Source of the DNA: Reticulitermes speratus
Taxonomy: Eukaryota; Arthropoda; Insecta; Blattodea; Rhinotermitidae
Assembly: GCA_021186555.1 (NCBI GenBank)
Contig: JAJKFL010000005.1
Span: forward strand, 44,821,635 to 44,885,634
Reading direction: 5' to 3'
Length of the DNA: 64,000 nt
This document shows positions 1-11,419 of the stretch, in pieces; the stretch's first letter is position 1; each line of letters begins with the position of its first letter. The notes under the pieces were generated by a model, which worked only from the letters and a program-made list of their open reading frames with translations, was not told where the DNA came from and ran no database searches. Position numbers and translations under genes: made by a program.

Positions 1-760
1 GCTTAACCAGTTATATCTAGTGCAGAGGGAGTGTGCGGAGGCCAGAATTGACCTCTTTGTAGTGCCAGGTGCAAAGAGCAGTTTTAATATTGAAATAACT
101 ATCACAGGTGGGTAGCATTTCTGCTTCATGTTTGAAAGGTCCCATGCTTAAATTTTACGGTTCAGTGGTGGGACCTCTGGATTACATAAAAGGTAGTAAG
201 TTTCTTGAGTGTGGTATCTGAGTGAATACTACAGTAAAACCCTGGTTTAATGTTACCACATTTAGTGAAATCCCGGATTTAGTGATGATTTTTTCATGTC
301 CTGACAATAGCTCCATATAAACAATGTAACCTTCATTTAATGAAAACCTTGATAGTGAAATATATTCTAATCCCCCAGTAATTCATTAAATAGGGGTTTT
401 ACTGTACCTAGTTTTACAGAAGGACTTCATTCTTCTTTGTTATTTAGAAAGATTTGGTGAAATAAGAGCTGTTTTAAACTTGTGGTCTTATGTGATGCGG
501 TTTAGTTCGGTAGGTAGTGACATTTCAGAGGAACCTGCTGCCTCCATGTTTGCCTCCCAGAAGACTATTCTTGATATGACAATTGTTTGTTGGGTACAGG
601 TCTCAAGAAACATCCAACACTTACACAGCTGCTGCAGCTGCATCCAGTGTTGTCTGTTGACTATTCTAGTTACAATAATGTGACTTCACCAGAGACTAAG
701 GCTGCTGCTGGAGACCAGTCAAACCTCTCCCACCACAGCTCAGACTCCGATTTCTATTAG
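1..760 (+). CDS. 3' end of an unidentified gene (two terminal exons)
   Basis: An open exon enters from the left edge and ends at 107 before a GTGGGT donor (frame ...FVVPGAKSSFNIEITIT). Its phase-1 G joins an exon that starts at 600 after TGGGTACAG. The second exon reads LKKHPTLTQLLQLHPVLSVD, continues in a Ser/Asn-rich tail and ends ...HHSSDSDFY with TAG at 758-760. Splice phase and both splice sites agree, so I take this as the real C-terminus of a gene whose body lies outside the window. I do not recognise the family. The tail is acidic, Ser-rich and probably disordered. The 492-bp intron holds a pogo-type MITE (232-404) and a foldback repeat fragment close to the acceptor. A polyadenylation signal AATAAA lies at 999-1004. 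Confidence 0.6.
232..404. mobile_element. pogo/Tigger-type MITE with TA target duplication
   Basis: The element opens CAGTAAAACCCTGGTTTAAT and closes with the complement (...TTAAATAGGGGTTTTACTG). It is flanked by TA at 230-231 and 405-406. At 173 bp it has no coding capacity. CAGT termini and TA duplications are typical of pogo/Tigger non-autonomous elements. It sits in the last intron of the gene at the left edge. Confidence 0.8.
478..590 (+). repeat. foldback repeat fragment (FWDV family)
   Basis: This is a decayed partial copy of the dispersed foldback family described at 6370-6620. The match runs through the phrase TTTCAGAGGAACCTGCTGCC and ends in the inverse CCCAGAAGACTATTCTTG. It lies directly upstream of the splice acceptor at 599. 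Confidence 0.55.
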
Positions 761-2581
761 CAGGCAATGCCAAGAGCAAACCAGACTGGATATGGTGCTT
801 ATACAGACATTGCCACAACCCAGAATATGTGAGACTAAGTCTTTCTTTTTTATCACTTTATTGTATACTAATGTTTTATTTTTGGGTTGTGGGTGTCAGA
901 TTTCAGTTGTACTGTTACAGCGTTACCATAATACAGCAGTGTCACTTTTTTAAAATAACATTTTTTTCAGTACTGAAGTGATACACTGGTGTTAGTACAA
1001 TAAATTCTAGGACAGGACTGTTCTTTCTGTTCTATACCAATGGGTCTTGTCATTCCATATACACACCACACCCCTCATCTTGGACCTCAAATCTCTGTTA
1101 ACCCCCTGAAGACTCATGTTTATCTAAATTGTATATAACAATTCAGTTCCTACCTCTCAGTAAGCACATTCTCCACTACTGACACCAGCTGGTTAATGTT
1201 GGTTAATAAATGATGTTGCCTTTGAAAACTGTACAAAACACATCAATACACTGCGTGGGCAGAATGCAGAATTTCTTAATGTTACAGAAAATGGGTCATT
1301 TTGTTACCACTGGGGTTTAAATTTAGTGTCCAAACGCATCTTATGTTTGTCTTGGAGACTGTTTATCCCTAGCTCCATAGAAATGCCTATGATGCTCGAA
1401 GAAGAGAGGGATCTGTATTATTTTGGGGTGTATTTTGAAAAAGAAAAAGGATTTTAAAAAGTTTGATATAAAATTTGTAGATTGTAATATAGTCTGTACG
1501 GTATGCCAAGTTCATAATTGTGTGTACAATGAACTATTTTTTAAAATCTGGTGACTTTTGAGGTTCTTGTGACAGTGAATTCTCAGATCACAGTGTTCTG
1601 GGATGTTATGTCCTCTAGCTTGGTAGACAGGTACAAACGTTTGAAGGAACATACTGTGCCCTCCTCTAACATGCAGACAGAAATAGCATGTTTCTCCAAA
1701 ATATTGGTATCTGGCCACATCCAATACAAAATTTTACCAGAATCTGAACTTTCCTTAAGAAATTAAATGTGCACAGACTGCGGAAGGATGCTACCTCCCA
1801 TCTGTAGCCACCTGATGCACTGGGTACACAAAAGGAATTAAGAGCAATTTCACAAAATGCTGTAAACACTGACAGAACAGCTTCCACTGTAGAATTCCTC
1901 TGACCAACAAAATAAAGCAAATGAAGCTATTATGGTTGATGAAAGGAATCATCGTGGCATTCCCTGAGGTATGTTCCACTTGTAGTGCCTTATATGTCAT
2001 TGTCATTACACCTACTGAGAGATTGCCATAATTGAATAAGTAATCTGAGCAAAATTACTGTCACCTATTTGTGCTATGGGTTAAAGCAAGAATTGGTAGG
2101 ACGTTTCATAAGAGCTGAATGGCAATTGTATGTCCCCAGTATATGAAGCAGAAAATGTTTGAAATAAAGTCTTATGCATGGCTGTGCCATGTCTACATTT
2201 ATATCAATTACATGCGGTTTAAAACCACTCTGTATTTCAGATCATGGCATGCCTATTAGAACCTTCCTCATTTGCAGATAAAGGTTTAATAAACTGATGA
2301 ATCAGTTAAAATTTTCTGTTGATTTGTTGTTAATAATGAATATCCTTATGTCATTCATCTTGAAATCTCAGGAAAAAGATACTGTATGTATCTTGTATGA
2401 CTATGTTTTTATGGTATATGTTTGCTATTACAATGTAGTACACTTTACCTTGTTTCATTGTAAATCACTTTACATTGGTCTCTTGGCAGTGTTGCCTATT
2501 TGGAAAGAACCATAAACTGAGCTTAAGAAGTTACTGATTATGCCTGACATTTTTGTCATCACCATTATGTCCATTCTTCCT
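761..2581. other. 3' untranslated and intergenic DNA, no gene seen
   Basis: The first 250 bases are the 3' untranslated region of the gene ending at 760, with AATAAA at 999-1004. The remainder is AT-rich and non-coding. A copy of the FWDV foldback repeat lies at about 1545-1720. The short reading frames here lack splice context or recognisable motifs. Confidence 0.5.
1545..1720 (+). repeat. foldback repeat copy (FWDV family)
   Basis: The plus strand reads FEVLVTVNSQITVFWDVM then SSLVDRYKRL, the diagnostic pseudo-peptide of the family found about a dozen times in this window. The match includes GTGTTCTGGGATGTTATG and the central 'tctggtagacaggtacaaacg' type segment. Confidence 0.65.
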
Positions 2582-2589
2582 AGGTGTTA

Positions 2590-2903
2590 AAAGTAAAGGT
2601 AAAGCAGTCCCATTACAGGCCTGGACAGGCCGTTAGGTTTCCAGGAGGTTGAGGCTCCCATATTTCTAGACAACACGTGAAGATGGTAAGGTTGTCAGCC
2701 TTACGCACCTGCCGTCTTTACCCCCTAGGAAATACTCCTCGCACTCATTTCTGTTAGAGGCTGAGTCGACCCCAGGGCCATAGTGCGACTGAAAGGATTA
2801 TGTCTATGAAAAATTCCAATGACACCATTGGGAATCGAACCCGCGACCTTCCGGCTTGTAGAGCAGTGCCTCAACCAACTGCACCACCGTGTGGCCCCTC
2901 TCC
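2590..2903 (-). mobile_element. tRNA-derived SINE with AGGTGTTA target duplication
   Basis: Read on the minus strand, the element opens with a tRNA-like head containing a B box (GGGTTCGATTCCC) after an A-box-like TGGTTGAGGCACTG. A unique body follows. The 8-bp sequence AGGTGTTA occurs at 2582-2589 and 2904-2911, as expected for target-primed insertion. The head is not a working tRNA because no complete cloverleaf is preserved. Confidence 0.7.
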
Positions 2904-2943
2904 AGGTGTTACACTGGTTAATTATTAGAGATTTACCAAAGTA

Positions 2944-3862
2944 TGAGGGGTGTTCAGAAATGGTTTGGAATCACCTGATTTTCAGCAATTATATTATCTT
3001 CAGGCAAATACTAAACAACTGCTAGCTCAACACATTCCCCTCCTCAGTCTGTACATTGCTGCCATCTTCTTGGGAGCTTCCAGATGGCTTCACAGAACGA
3101 TTCTTTAGGGGTGTCGCAATACCACTTGTGGATATCCACCTGGAGTGCTTCTTGAGGTGGAAATCGCTCACTGCATAGTGCATCCTTGATATTGTAGAGC
3201 AGAGTGTAGTCAGACAGAGCCAGGGCAGGTTAATAGGAAGGATGAGGCAACACATTGAATCCTAGTGATGTTAATGCCTCACAGGTTTCGTGACTGGTAT
3301 GCAGGCACAAATCGTTATGCTACAGCAAGACTTTGCCTGACCATTTTCCCTTGCATCACTGCTGGATTTTATGCCTAAGTCTTGTTGCTGTTCCACAGTA
3401 CCAGTCACCGTTGATTGTCACGCCAGTAGAAAGCCAGTCCATTAGCAATATTCCCTGCGAGTCCAAGAAAATTGTGACCATTTGCTTTCCCACAGGAGGA
3501 GTTTGAAATTTTTTGGGTCATGGACTTCTAGAGTGTTTCCATTGCATTGAATGTCTCTTCTTTTTGGGTGTATGATAATGAAACCAAGATATCTGACAGT
3601 TTAATGCCTTCTTTCCACAGGAACCGCGTGGTCCATCTCTCCCCGTGATAATCGCTTTTCATCTTGCGACTGTTTTCCGTGTGCTTCTACCACTAGACTC
3701 AGTAATGATGCAGCAGTTTTTCACAGGCATGCATGACTAAGACCATATGATGGTGGAATAATGTACTGAGGCCGCACTATCCAATGGTAACCCACGTGAT
3801 GTTACAGCTTTTTATTTGCCAAAACGGCAGCCCCTGTCCAAATCATTTCCGAATGCCCTTTG
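2944..3862 (-). mobile_element. decayed mariner transposon
   Basis: The ends are imperfect inverted repeats (TGAGGGGTGTTCAGAAATGG at the left, complement of CAAAGGGCATTCGGAAATGA at the right), each beside a TA dinucleotide (2942-2943 and 3863-3864). The minus strand keeps broken pieces of a mariner transposase. One is a stretch like NVLPHPSY.PALALSDY. A later one reads IWKLPRRWQQCTD. Both match the C-terminal third of mariner transposases. Stops and frameshifts show it is inactive. At 919 bp it is shorter than an intact mariner (about 1.3 kb). Confidence 0.75.
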
Positions 3863-4559
3863 TAATTATAAATGTTAAAGACTGAGACAATACATTGTGG
3901 TATGTTCAAAGCATTGCTGCCCTTTGGATGTTCTTTGAGATGCCTTTTTTCTGGTTTAGAAGTTTTAAACTCTTTGGCACGGTCTTCGGTACCTCACCAG
4001 AAGCAGACAGCACTACTGCTTCTGCTATCACCTGGTCCATATGGTATTGCTGTTTAATATACTAATTTCATATAATTCTGGACTATTTTGGGAAAAAAAA
4101 GATTTCAGTGTGAAGGACAGCTATATCGATTACATACTCCTATGTAACGTTTTTGGTGTTGTCATATAATCAAATATCAGGTTTCTTGTTCTGCATGTAC
4201 CTGCTGCTGCATTACTCCCATATGATGTGTGTGATGTCTGATTGTTACAATAAACAACGGGTTTTTCCCTGTAAGTAAATGAATTGAACTTTCTAATGAC
4301 TACAGACTTTTCTCTGTTATGTACGAGCTGAATCCTTGCATGTTATGCAAGATTCATTTTAGTCTTCAATCTGAACACTTGCCTTATTACAAGTGTACAA
4401 AACCTAGGCACTTTAAAATATAGCAATACCTGTCAGAATATCTGGGAGCAGTGGACAGGGAAGTACTTTTAAGGCTTGTTTCTTAGTCATCAAAGGGTTA
4501 AATTATGGTTCCAGCATGAATACCAGAGTAAATAGAACAGATACTTTGTGCTACAATGA

Positions 4560-4810
4560 GCAAAGAAACGAACGTGACGTCCGCACATAACCTAAGGCCA
4601 ACATCCACGCTGTGATCTCTGGCCTCGTTCATTGGCTCGCACAAGAAAACTTCGGTGGTTGCACACGTCTAACCACGGATCGTTTAAAAACGCGCGTTGC
4701 GGCCGTGAGTTGTAGTAACCATGGATCGGAGGTGTGGGACTGACGCGTAGTAGCGATTCTATCATCCGTGCGGAGTAATGTAGCACAGATGAATGTGGCT
4801 TGTACCGTGT
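4560..4810 (+). promoter_or_regulatory. CpG-rich candidate promoter and 5' exon region
   Basis: The stretch is much richer in CG dinucleotides (ACGTGACGTCCGC, AACGCGCGTTGCGGCCG, GACGCGTAG) than the CpG-poor DNA around it. It contains CRE-like TGACGTCC and ends near a donor-like GTGTAAGG at 4807-4814. The 1387-residue gene downstream begins its CDS right after a splice acceptor (11419), so it needs a non-coding first exon upstream. This stretch is the nearest plausible place. The link is inference. Confidence 0.3.
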
Positions 4811-5452
4811 AAGGAGAATGTGATTGAGTGAATTGTGACTAAAACAGTTGATATTGTGTTTTGACCAAAACAGTTGTTATTTCACGATAAACTGGACGTG
4901 AGACCTATTCCAAAGCGATGCTTCTATGGTGCTCTTGGTTGTGAATTTACTGAATTATTTCTCTTATCGCAGTATGGAAGGCACACTTTCGACAAAGTAG
5001 GAACTGAAGTTTCGAGGATTTGTGGGGTGTATCGTAGGAAGTGGTTGCGCGAAAGATTGTGGCTGATACGTTTTGTGTAAGAATTTCTTACTACAAAGGC
5101 TTATAATAAGAAACGTTATGCTGTATAATTAATATACATTAATAATCAGTTCCAAAGCTTTGAGGTTTGTTTCATTGTGGACTCGTTATCCAACCTGTAC
5201 CTAACATTAATAGCAAATCGAACCATTCTGTATTCTTGTTGAGAGCTTCTGAAATGTGTTAGTACCGTATGCTTCCTTATCTTTGCAAAGAGGTGGCGTA
5301 TTGGTTTCACAGTTAATGGTTCTGGAGACGTTGGAGTTGTGAGTGTTCTTGAAGGGGTGAAAAATGTTGTGACGGTATTTAATAATGTTCTTAAGTTGAT
5401 ATAAAGTCCAGATGTTGGAAGTGACGTTTAAGTGATCAATGTCATAAAGTTG

Positions 5453-5806
5453 TTACTACTATCATGATGTCAGGGTTTCACGCCTGTAGTGCTTGAACAA
5501 CAATATACCCACATCTTTACGTAGCAGAACAACGAAAAACTAAATGTGTTGAGTATTAAATTCCGTGAAGGAGACTCGCGGTTTTGCTAGCAGAATAAGT
5601 AAGTAGCTATTATATAGTGTTATAAAACATGAAGTTTTACTACTGTCATGATGTTAGGGTTTCACGCCTTTAGTGCTTGAACAATAATATACCCACATCC
5701 TGACGTAGCAGAACAACGAAAAACTAAATGTGTTAAGTGTTAAATTCCATGAAGGAGACTCATGGTTTTGCTAGCAGAATAATATAGTGTTATAGAATAT
5801 GAAACT
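5453..5806. repeat. 184-bp direct tandem duplication
   Basis: Two consecutive copies of a unit of about 184 bp are visible. For example TCATGATGT occurs at 5462 and again at 5646. Both are followed by a shared block from 'agggtttcacgcct' through 'gttttgctagcagaataa'. The copies differ by about ten substitutions and one short deletion, so the duplication is not very recent. Confidence 0.85.
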
Positions 5807-6369
5807 AAATATGATTCATGTGGAAACATTTAAGATAAAGGCTTGTAATTCAGGTAACTTTACCCTCAGAGCTCATTTAAAGAAGTCAGTGTTCTATATT
5901 TTGTTGATTATTCCTGTGGCACAGTTTTGCGCCATCCAAAATCAGTAATAAGTGCCTGCCAGTTGACCATGTCCTGACCCACTGTGTAGTCATACTAACC
6001 GTGATTGTTGGACATAATGAAAGGCCAAAGAACTACCACACAAATATGACGTAACAATCCCAGGTACAGGGAGTGTTTTTAATTGTCTTGGCATTTAGGT
6101 TGTCATGAAAGAATTATCACATGGGATGCCTTCAGCAGCTGGGAGCATAAGAGTCCATTTCTCCCCTACAGTTCAATTTGCCTTATTCCATAGAAATGTC
6201 ATGAAATGTCAACCTCAAGTTTCTGAGCAGGCCTCACACTGTTGAAGCATGTCACATGTGGCTCTTTTAATAGGTTGGAGTATGCAATGTGAGGACAGTA
6301 ATGCCAGTGTATGCAAAAAGAAAAGGGAACATTTTGATGAAATATGAGGGTCTCATAGTGGTGACTGAT

Positions 6370-6625
6370 GATTACTTTCGTCTGGGATGTGATGATATTT
6401 GGTTGGGCAGATAAGTGCTGACTTTTGGAGGAACTTGCTGCTGCCATCTTAATACTAGATGTTTTAGGCAACAGATTCCACTGAAACTTCTTATCTGCCA
6501 GACTACACAGCATTATGTCCAAGAAGATGTTAATGTTCATAGTCACTGCTGTGAGAACGTCAAATGTTTATGGCATCACATCCCAAAAGACTGCACTCTT
6601 AATGGAAACATTCTGCCTTTAAGTC
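6370..6625 (+). repeat. foldback repeat copy (FWDV family), well preserved
   Basis: The left half runs forward (TCTGGGATGTGATGATATTT ... GGCAGATAAG ... GGAGGAACTTGCTGCTGCCA). The right half is its inverse complement (CTTATCTGCCAGACTACACA ... CATTATGTCCAAGAAGATG ... CTGTGAGAACGTCAAAT). This copy shows most clearly that the family is a large imperfect hairpin with a terminal motif resembling GAGGTTCTCAC and its complement. Confidence 0.7.
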
Positions 6626-6694
6626 TCACATCTACATGAAGTGTCTGCTTAGATCTAAGAACAGGTACTGTGAGGAGCTTTCTTATTCATTCAT

Positions 6695-8179
6695 TCATTC
6701 TGTAGTCTGTCTTACGACAGGTCCGTAGCCTCTTCCAAAGCGAGTTCTCCACAGGGTGCGATCTAGTGCTTCCTCTTTCAATTTCCAGTATCTTCTCTTT
6801 TCCTTAAGGTCATCCAGTAGCTGCTTACGTCTTCTCCCTCGTCGTCCCGTCATTTCTATCCTTCCTTCTAACTTTCCTTCAATCACGTGTTTCAGAAGGC
6901 AGTTTCTACGCAAGATGTGACCAATCCAGTTAGCCTTTCTTCTTTTTATTGTATGTACGATATTCCTCTCCTCCTTGACTCTGTGTAATACTTCTTCATT
7001 TCTCACACGATCGGTCCAACTGATCTTCTCCATTCTTCTCCAGCACCACATTTCAAAACTTTCCAGATACTTCTGATCTACTTTCCGAAGTGTCCACGTT
7101 TCAGCACCATACAAAGCTATGCTCCAAATGTAGCACTTTACTAGTTTCTTCCTTAAATTTAATTCCAGTTTGCTGGTGAAAAGATTTTTCTTCTTGTTGA
7201 ATGCTGTTTTTGCCATGGCAATTCTGGATTTAATTTCACGTGTACACCTTGCATCACTTGTTATCATGCTACCCAAATAATTGAAATATTCCACATTCTC
7301 CAATTGTTTTTGATCTATCATAATTTTCATTGGGGATGGTTGCCTTGAGATTTTCATTACTTTAGTTTTTCCCACATTCATTTCCATTCCATAGCGTCTT
7401 CCAATTTCAATTAGTCTATCAATCATGCCCAGTAGCACAAGGTCATCTGCATATTTCACAGTGCGAATTACTTGTCCTCCTATTTTGAAGTCTCCAAACC
7501 CTTCAAGAGCTTCCTTGGTAAGGTACTCGCTGTATAAGTTGAACAGAATCGGTGACAAGCAGCAACCTTGTCTAACTCCTCTTCCAATCTTCACACTTCT
7601 CGTCTCCCCTTGGTCTAGTCGTATTTTGACACTCTGTTCCATGTACAATTTGCTGATCAATCTTCTTTCATGCCAGTCTATCCCAATTCCTTTTAGGATT
7701 TGCATTAATTTGGTCCAGTTGACACGGTCAAATGCCTTCTGCCAGTCTATGAAGCAAGCACACAATTCCTCATCTGTGACCAAGGTTCGTTCTGATATTA
7801 TTCTCAGCATCGCAATTGCATCCCTAGTTCCTTTTACTCTTCTAAATCCAAACTGATCTTCTCCAAGTGCATCTTCAATTTTCCTCTCAATCCTTCTTCT
7901 AAGTATCCTCGCTACTATCTTTGCTGCATGAGCGATGATGCTGATTGTGCGATGGTCGCTGCATTTTGTAGCTTTGGGCTTCTTCTTTAAGGCAATCATT
8001 GTAACTTCAATAAAATCTCTGGGCCATTCTCCAGTTACATACATGCTGTTGATCATCTGTGTCATTAGCCTTAGACCACCTTCTCCCAACAATTTGAGTA
8101 CATCCCCAGGTATATCATCATCTCCTGTAGCCTTCTTATCCCTCATCTCCTTGATAGCTTTTTCCACTTCACTTTGCAA
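6695..8179 (-). pseudogene. reverse transcriptase portion of the RTE-like LINE
   Basis: An open frame of 494 codons encodes the reverse transcriptase of the LINE. It contains the finger/palm signature QFGFRRVKGTRDA, the RQGCCLSPILFNLYSEYL block, and the catalytic KYADDLVLLG (YADD codons at 7442-7453). The C-terminal region is the kind found in many animal LINEs (LYGAETWTLRK, then [11 protein letters not shown]). The reverse transcriptase begins further upstream: the missing N-terminal residues lie beyond the Tigger insertion at 10450-10711. An in-frame TGA at 8243-8245 separates the two parts, so the protein could not be made in one piece. Its product would have copied the element RNA at a nicked chromosomal target. 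Confidence 0.85.
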
Positions 8180-8275
8180 AATATAAGGGCCTTTCCCGTC
8201 TTCATCTACTTCATCTTCAGGTTCGACGTCTAGATGTTCTGGTCAATTAGCTCGATCGTAGAGCTCTGTGATATA

Positions 8276-10445
8276 CAGTGAAACCTCTATCCATCGTTTT
8301 TCAGGGGACCGGAAAATTTGAACGATACATACGGGAAATGACAGTACCGGGAAACCATTAAAATTATAGATAAAAACAATTTAATGATAATTATTACTTC
8401 TTGCTGAGAAAATCTTTCATTGACGTTTGTTTTGAGCAAACTTTACTCCTCCTCAATTCAAAGTACGATTTTTCAAGGCCTAGAACACTTTCACGATCAC
8501 TGTCACTCATGCTGTGCGCATAAAAGAAAGATTTTACTTTCATCAGGGCTTCGTGCGTCTCAGCAAAGCTCTCCTTCCCCCTCCACACTCCCGGATGCCA
8601 CGTGTCTCACGTACAGCTCCTGCACTGTTTCTACACCACAGGTTGCCACGTGACTGTCCACAGAGACGTAGTCCTCGAATTTATCTTTGTTCATGCCACT
8701 GAACTTTTCCCAGTCTTGGCGGAAATCGTCGTCATCGTTGGTCAATACGACGTCACTATCGCCTGAAGATTGTCCCTGCACGTAACCAGCTTTCCGAAAA
8801 CAATTTTCGATTGTCTGCTGGGTTACTTCTTGCAAGTCTGCAACAGTGTAGTGCAAAGCTTCCAACACGTTTATCTTCTTTTTCGTATCTTTGCCTGCAA
8901 CCATTAAGCAAACAGCTGTTTGCACGAGGCGTTTTCTATAAAGCTGCTTATAACACTTTATTACCCCTAAATCAAGGGGCTGGAGCACACTTGTACGATT
9001 TGCCGGGTACCGTATGACTTTTACATTTCTTAGAAACGATGTATCCTTTGGATGTGCGGCACAATTGTCCACAAAGAGGAGAATGTTCCTGTTTTGTGCA
9101 CCCATACTTGCGTCTAATGAACGAAGAAATGAAGAAAAAATGTCTGTGGTCATCCACGCTTTATTGTTCGCGTGGTACTTGGTGGGTAATTTTTTTACAT
9201 TCTTGAAACATCGCGGTTTCGGAGATTTTCCGATAACAATCTGCACTTGTTTGTCAGTTCCATCACTGTTAACACAAAGTAAAACAGTAAGTCTGTCTTT
9301 ACAGTTTTTCCCTCCATGACAAGACTCTCCTTTGAGAGCCAAGGTTCTATCAGGAAGCACGTTGTAGAAGAGCCCCGTCTCATCCGCGCTGTAAATATCA
9401 CGTTGTTCGTAGCCCTCCAACAAAGATGGCAGTCTTTCCAGCCACGGTTCCGCGCTTTCGCAGTCCACTGCCGCACTTTCTCCGACTAACTTCTTGTATA
9501 CTAGGCCATGCCGGTCCTTAAACCTCGCTATCCAGCCGTTGGATGCAGTGAAATTTTCAATATTCAGCTGCGCTGCAATCATCTTCGCCTTTCCACGAAG
9601 AATGGTTCCATCAATTGGGATATTCGACGCCCTTGCCTGCTGGTACCACGAGAAGAGTACTCTTTCCAACTCGGCGAATGTCGACTCCCTACCTATTTTC
9701 CTCTTCTTACTGGCGTTACCACATTTTTCTGTCTGCTCTCGGATTTCGTCCTTCTTTGCGAATATGGAGTTTAGTGTGCTTGGAGCCAACCCGAGGCGTT
9801 TGGCAATGTCGACACGTTTCTCTCCAGGATTCTTCTCCACCTCTTCTACTATTTTCAATCGCTCGTGCAGAGTTCTCACTTGCTTTTTAGGTTGGGACAT
9901 GGTCCACGGATTTCAAAATAAATAACAGGAATAAAATATAATGAAGTAATAAAAACAGGAATGAATTAATAACAGAAATAAAATATTATAGGAAAAGGAT
10001 AATAAAGGATGGAAATGATTAAACCAGGGTAACGTATGAAACTATGAAGCACACAAGAACGCACAGAACCACTTGCAATGAAGTAAAGCTCCACAACAGA
10101 GTTGCCAAGTCTTCATCTAGTCCAAAGAAAAGGATGGAGAGCAAAGAGTACAGAATGCACTCCATACTTTTTGATGGAGCCAATCCAGGTGGCACTAAAA
10201 AAGCAATGCACGCACAGCGCACTAAACCATCGCTTCAAATTTAAAAAAAAAAACATCAGTGCGGGAAAATGTTGCGTCAGGACCGTGATTTTTCAACTAT
10301 TGGTGCGGGAAAACGACAGTTCGAGGAACAATGGAGGCGGAAAAAAATAGTGTTATTTATATGGGGCTAATTTTGGGACCAAATAAGGCAGACGATACAT
10401 GCGGGCGAACGACGGTAACGGGAACGATGGATAGAGGTTTCACTG
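8276..10445 (-). mobile_element. Tigger/pogo transposon copy 1 (nested in the LINE)
   Basis: Terminal inverted repeats begin CAGTGAAACCTCTATCCATC at 8276 and end with the exact complement at 10445. Both are flanked by TA (8274-8275 and 10446-10447). The element carries a transposase on the minus strand at 9900-8394. At 2170 bp it has the expected length for an autonomous Tigger-like element. Its ends match copy 2 at 28870-30348 closely. It inserted into a LINE reverse-transcriptase frame, so it is younger than that LINE. Confidence 0.93.
8394..9900 (-). pseudogene. Tigger/pogo transposase, frameshifted near the C-terminus
   Basis: The frame starts with ATG at 9900 (MSQPKKQVRTLHERLK). Residues about 5-55 form a pipsqueak-type helix-turn-helix (AKRLGLAPSTLNSIFAKKDE). 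About 75-135 form a CENP-B type second helix-turn-helix ending NGWIARFKDRHGL. From about 165 there is a DDE_1 catalytic domain with aspartates at D173 (SADETGLFY), D278 (FVDNCAAHP) and D310 (LQPLDLGVI). The protein would bind the element ends and cut and paste the transposon in the nucleus. Compared with copy 2, 29 bases are missing near 8570 between two GAG triplets. This shifts the frame, stops the protein at 446 residues and leaves the last 60 or so residues (8588-8394) in another frame. Confidence 0.88.
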
Positions 10446-10664
10446 TAATTCTCCCAAATTTGCAATACTCGTCTCTGATTTATTATTATATTGCCTTGAG
10501 AGTCTTCGATGCCAATGTTTTGAATCCCATGGTTTTCTTTCCAACCTAGTTCCTTTGTCTTCATGTACATTAAATCATATCGTCCTATTCTTTGAAATTC
10601 TATGATCTCGTCACATATGCTCTCCAGATATTCCTTCTTGGCGTTGTCCGTGGCTCTTTTCAAT

Positions 10665-11240
10665 TCATTCCTGTCTTCTGTAGTTCTTCCTTCCTTCTTC
10701 ATTGTTGACATTCTTCCATTTCCTTCGTTCCTCCATTTTACTGATCATCTCCTGTGTAATCCATGGCTTTCTTGCTCTCCTCTCGACTTTTCCAACCAAA
10801 CCACTCATAGTATCTAACACACATTTCTTGATATTGTTCCACTGCACTTCCACATTCCCACTTTCACATTTGATTGCACCAAGCTGTTCTTCTAGTCTAT
10901 CGTGTACTACCTGTCGTTGAGCATATAGCTTCTCCAAATCCCATCTTGGTTTTTTCTTGTGGAACCTAATGATCTTCTTCAGTCTGGTGCAGATCTTTGC
11001 AACCAGTAAATTGTGGTCAGAGTCAATATCTGCTCCAGGCAGTGTCTGCACATCCTTCACACTGTTCCTGAATCGCTGTTTCACTAGTACATAGTCCAGC
11101 TGATATCGATTCCTATCTCCTGGTGATTTCCACGTGTACAATCTTCTTTTAGGTTTTTTGAACCATGTGTTTGTTATAACAAGTCCATTTCTTTCACAGA
11201 AGTCAATACGCATTTGACCTCTCTGATTCCTCCTTCCCAT
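10665..11240 (-). pseudogene. endonuclease C-terminal half of the RTE-like LINE
   Basis: The minus strand reads DFCERNGLVITNTWF, then YTWKSPGDRNRYQLDYVLV and ADIDSDHNLLVAKI. These are the late motifs of the exonuclease-endonuclease-phosphatase fold used by LINEs to nick target DNA; the SDHNLL histidine is the catalytic base region. The N-terminal half of the domain, including the first catalytic residues, is absent, so the element is 5'-truncated at about 11245. The frame is lost near 10700 and continues at 10711-10450 in another frame with reverse-transcriptase N-terminal sequence. Confidence 0.82.
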
Positions 11241-11419
11241 TCCCCTTTCTTATAAACAGTGTAATAAATGTAACTGCAAGATTAAATGACATGAAGGCCC
11301 ATTAAAATTCCCTGAACCAATAAATCAATCAGATTGAATTAAGCTGATTGATAGTGCCAAGGTATGTTTTGGGTATTGATTCTGTGCAGTGTAATGGAGG
11401 TTTCTTTTGTTTTTCACAG

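Larger units (their letters stand above)
3865..6360. other. intergenic DNA with a CpG-rich stretch and a tandem duplication
   Basis: No gene could be supported here. The segment holds the CpG-rich stretch at 4560-4810 and the 184-bp tandem duplication at 5453-5806, listed separately. The reading frame at 4874-5080 has no ATG at its start and no recognisable domain. Confidence 0.45.
6690..11245 (-). mobile_element. RTE-like non-LTR retrotransposon, 5'-truncated, interrupted by a Tigger element
   Basis: Read on the minus strand, the element begins near 11245 inside the endonuclease domain and continues to a reverse transcriptase. It ends near 6690 in short ATGA/ATTC-type repeats, a 3' end common in RTE-clade LINEs. 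A 2170-bp Tigger transposon (8276-10445) plus its TA duplication splits the reading frame. Removing 2172 bases restores the frame across the junction (IWENY joins ITELYD). The LINE also has a frameshift near 10700 and an internal TGA at 8243-8245. The same 3' end recurs at 45194-45479. RTE assignment rests on the 3' end and general sequence, and is tentative. Confidence 0.8.

Noticed and set aside
7425-7856. 143-codon plus-strand frame
   Set aside because: It is antisense to the LINE reverse transcriptase, including its YADD motif, and has no independent features.
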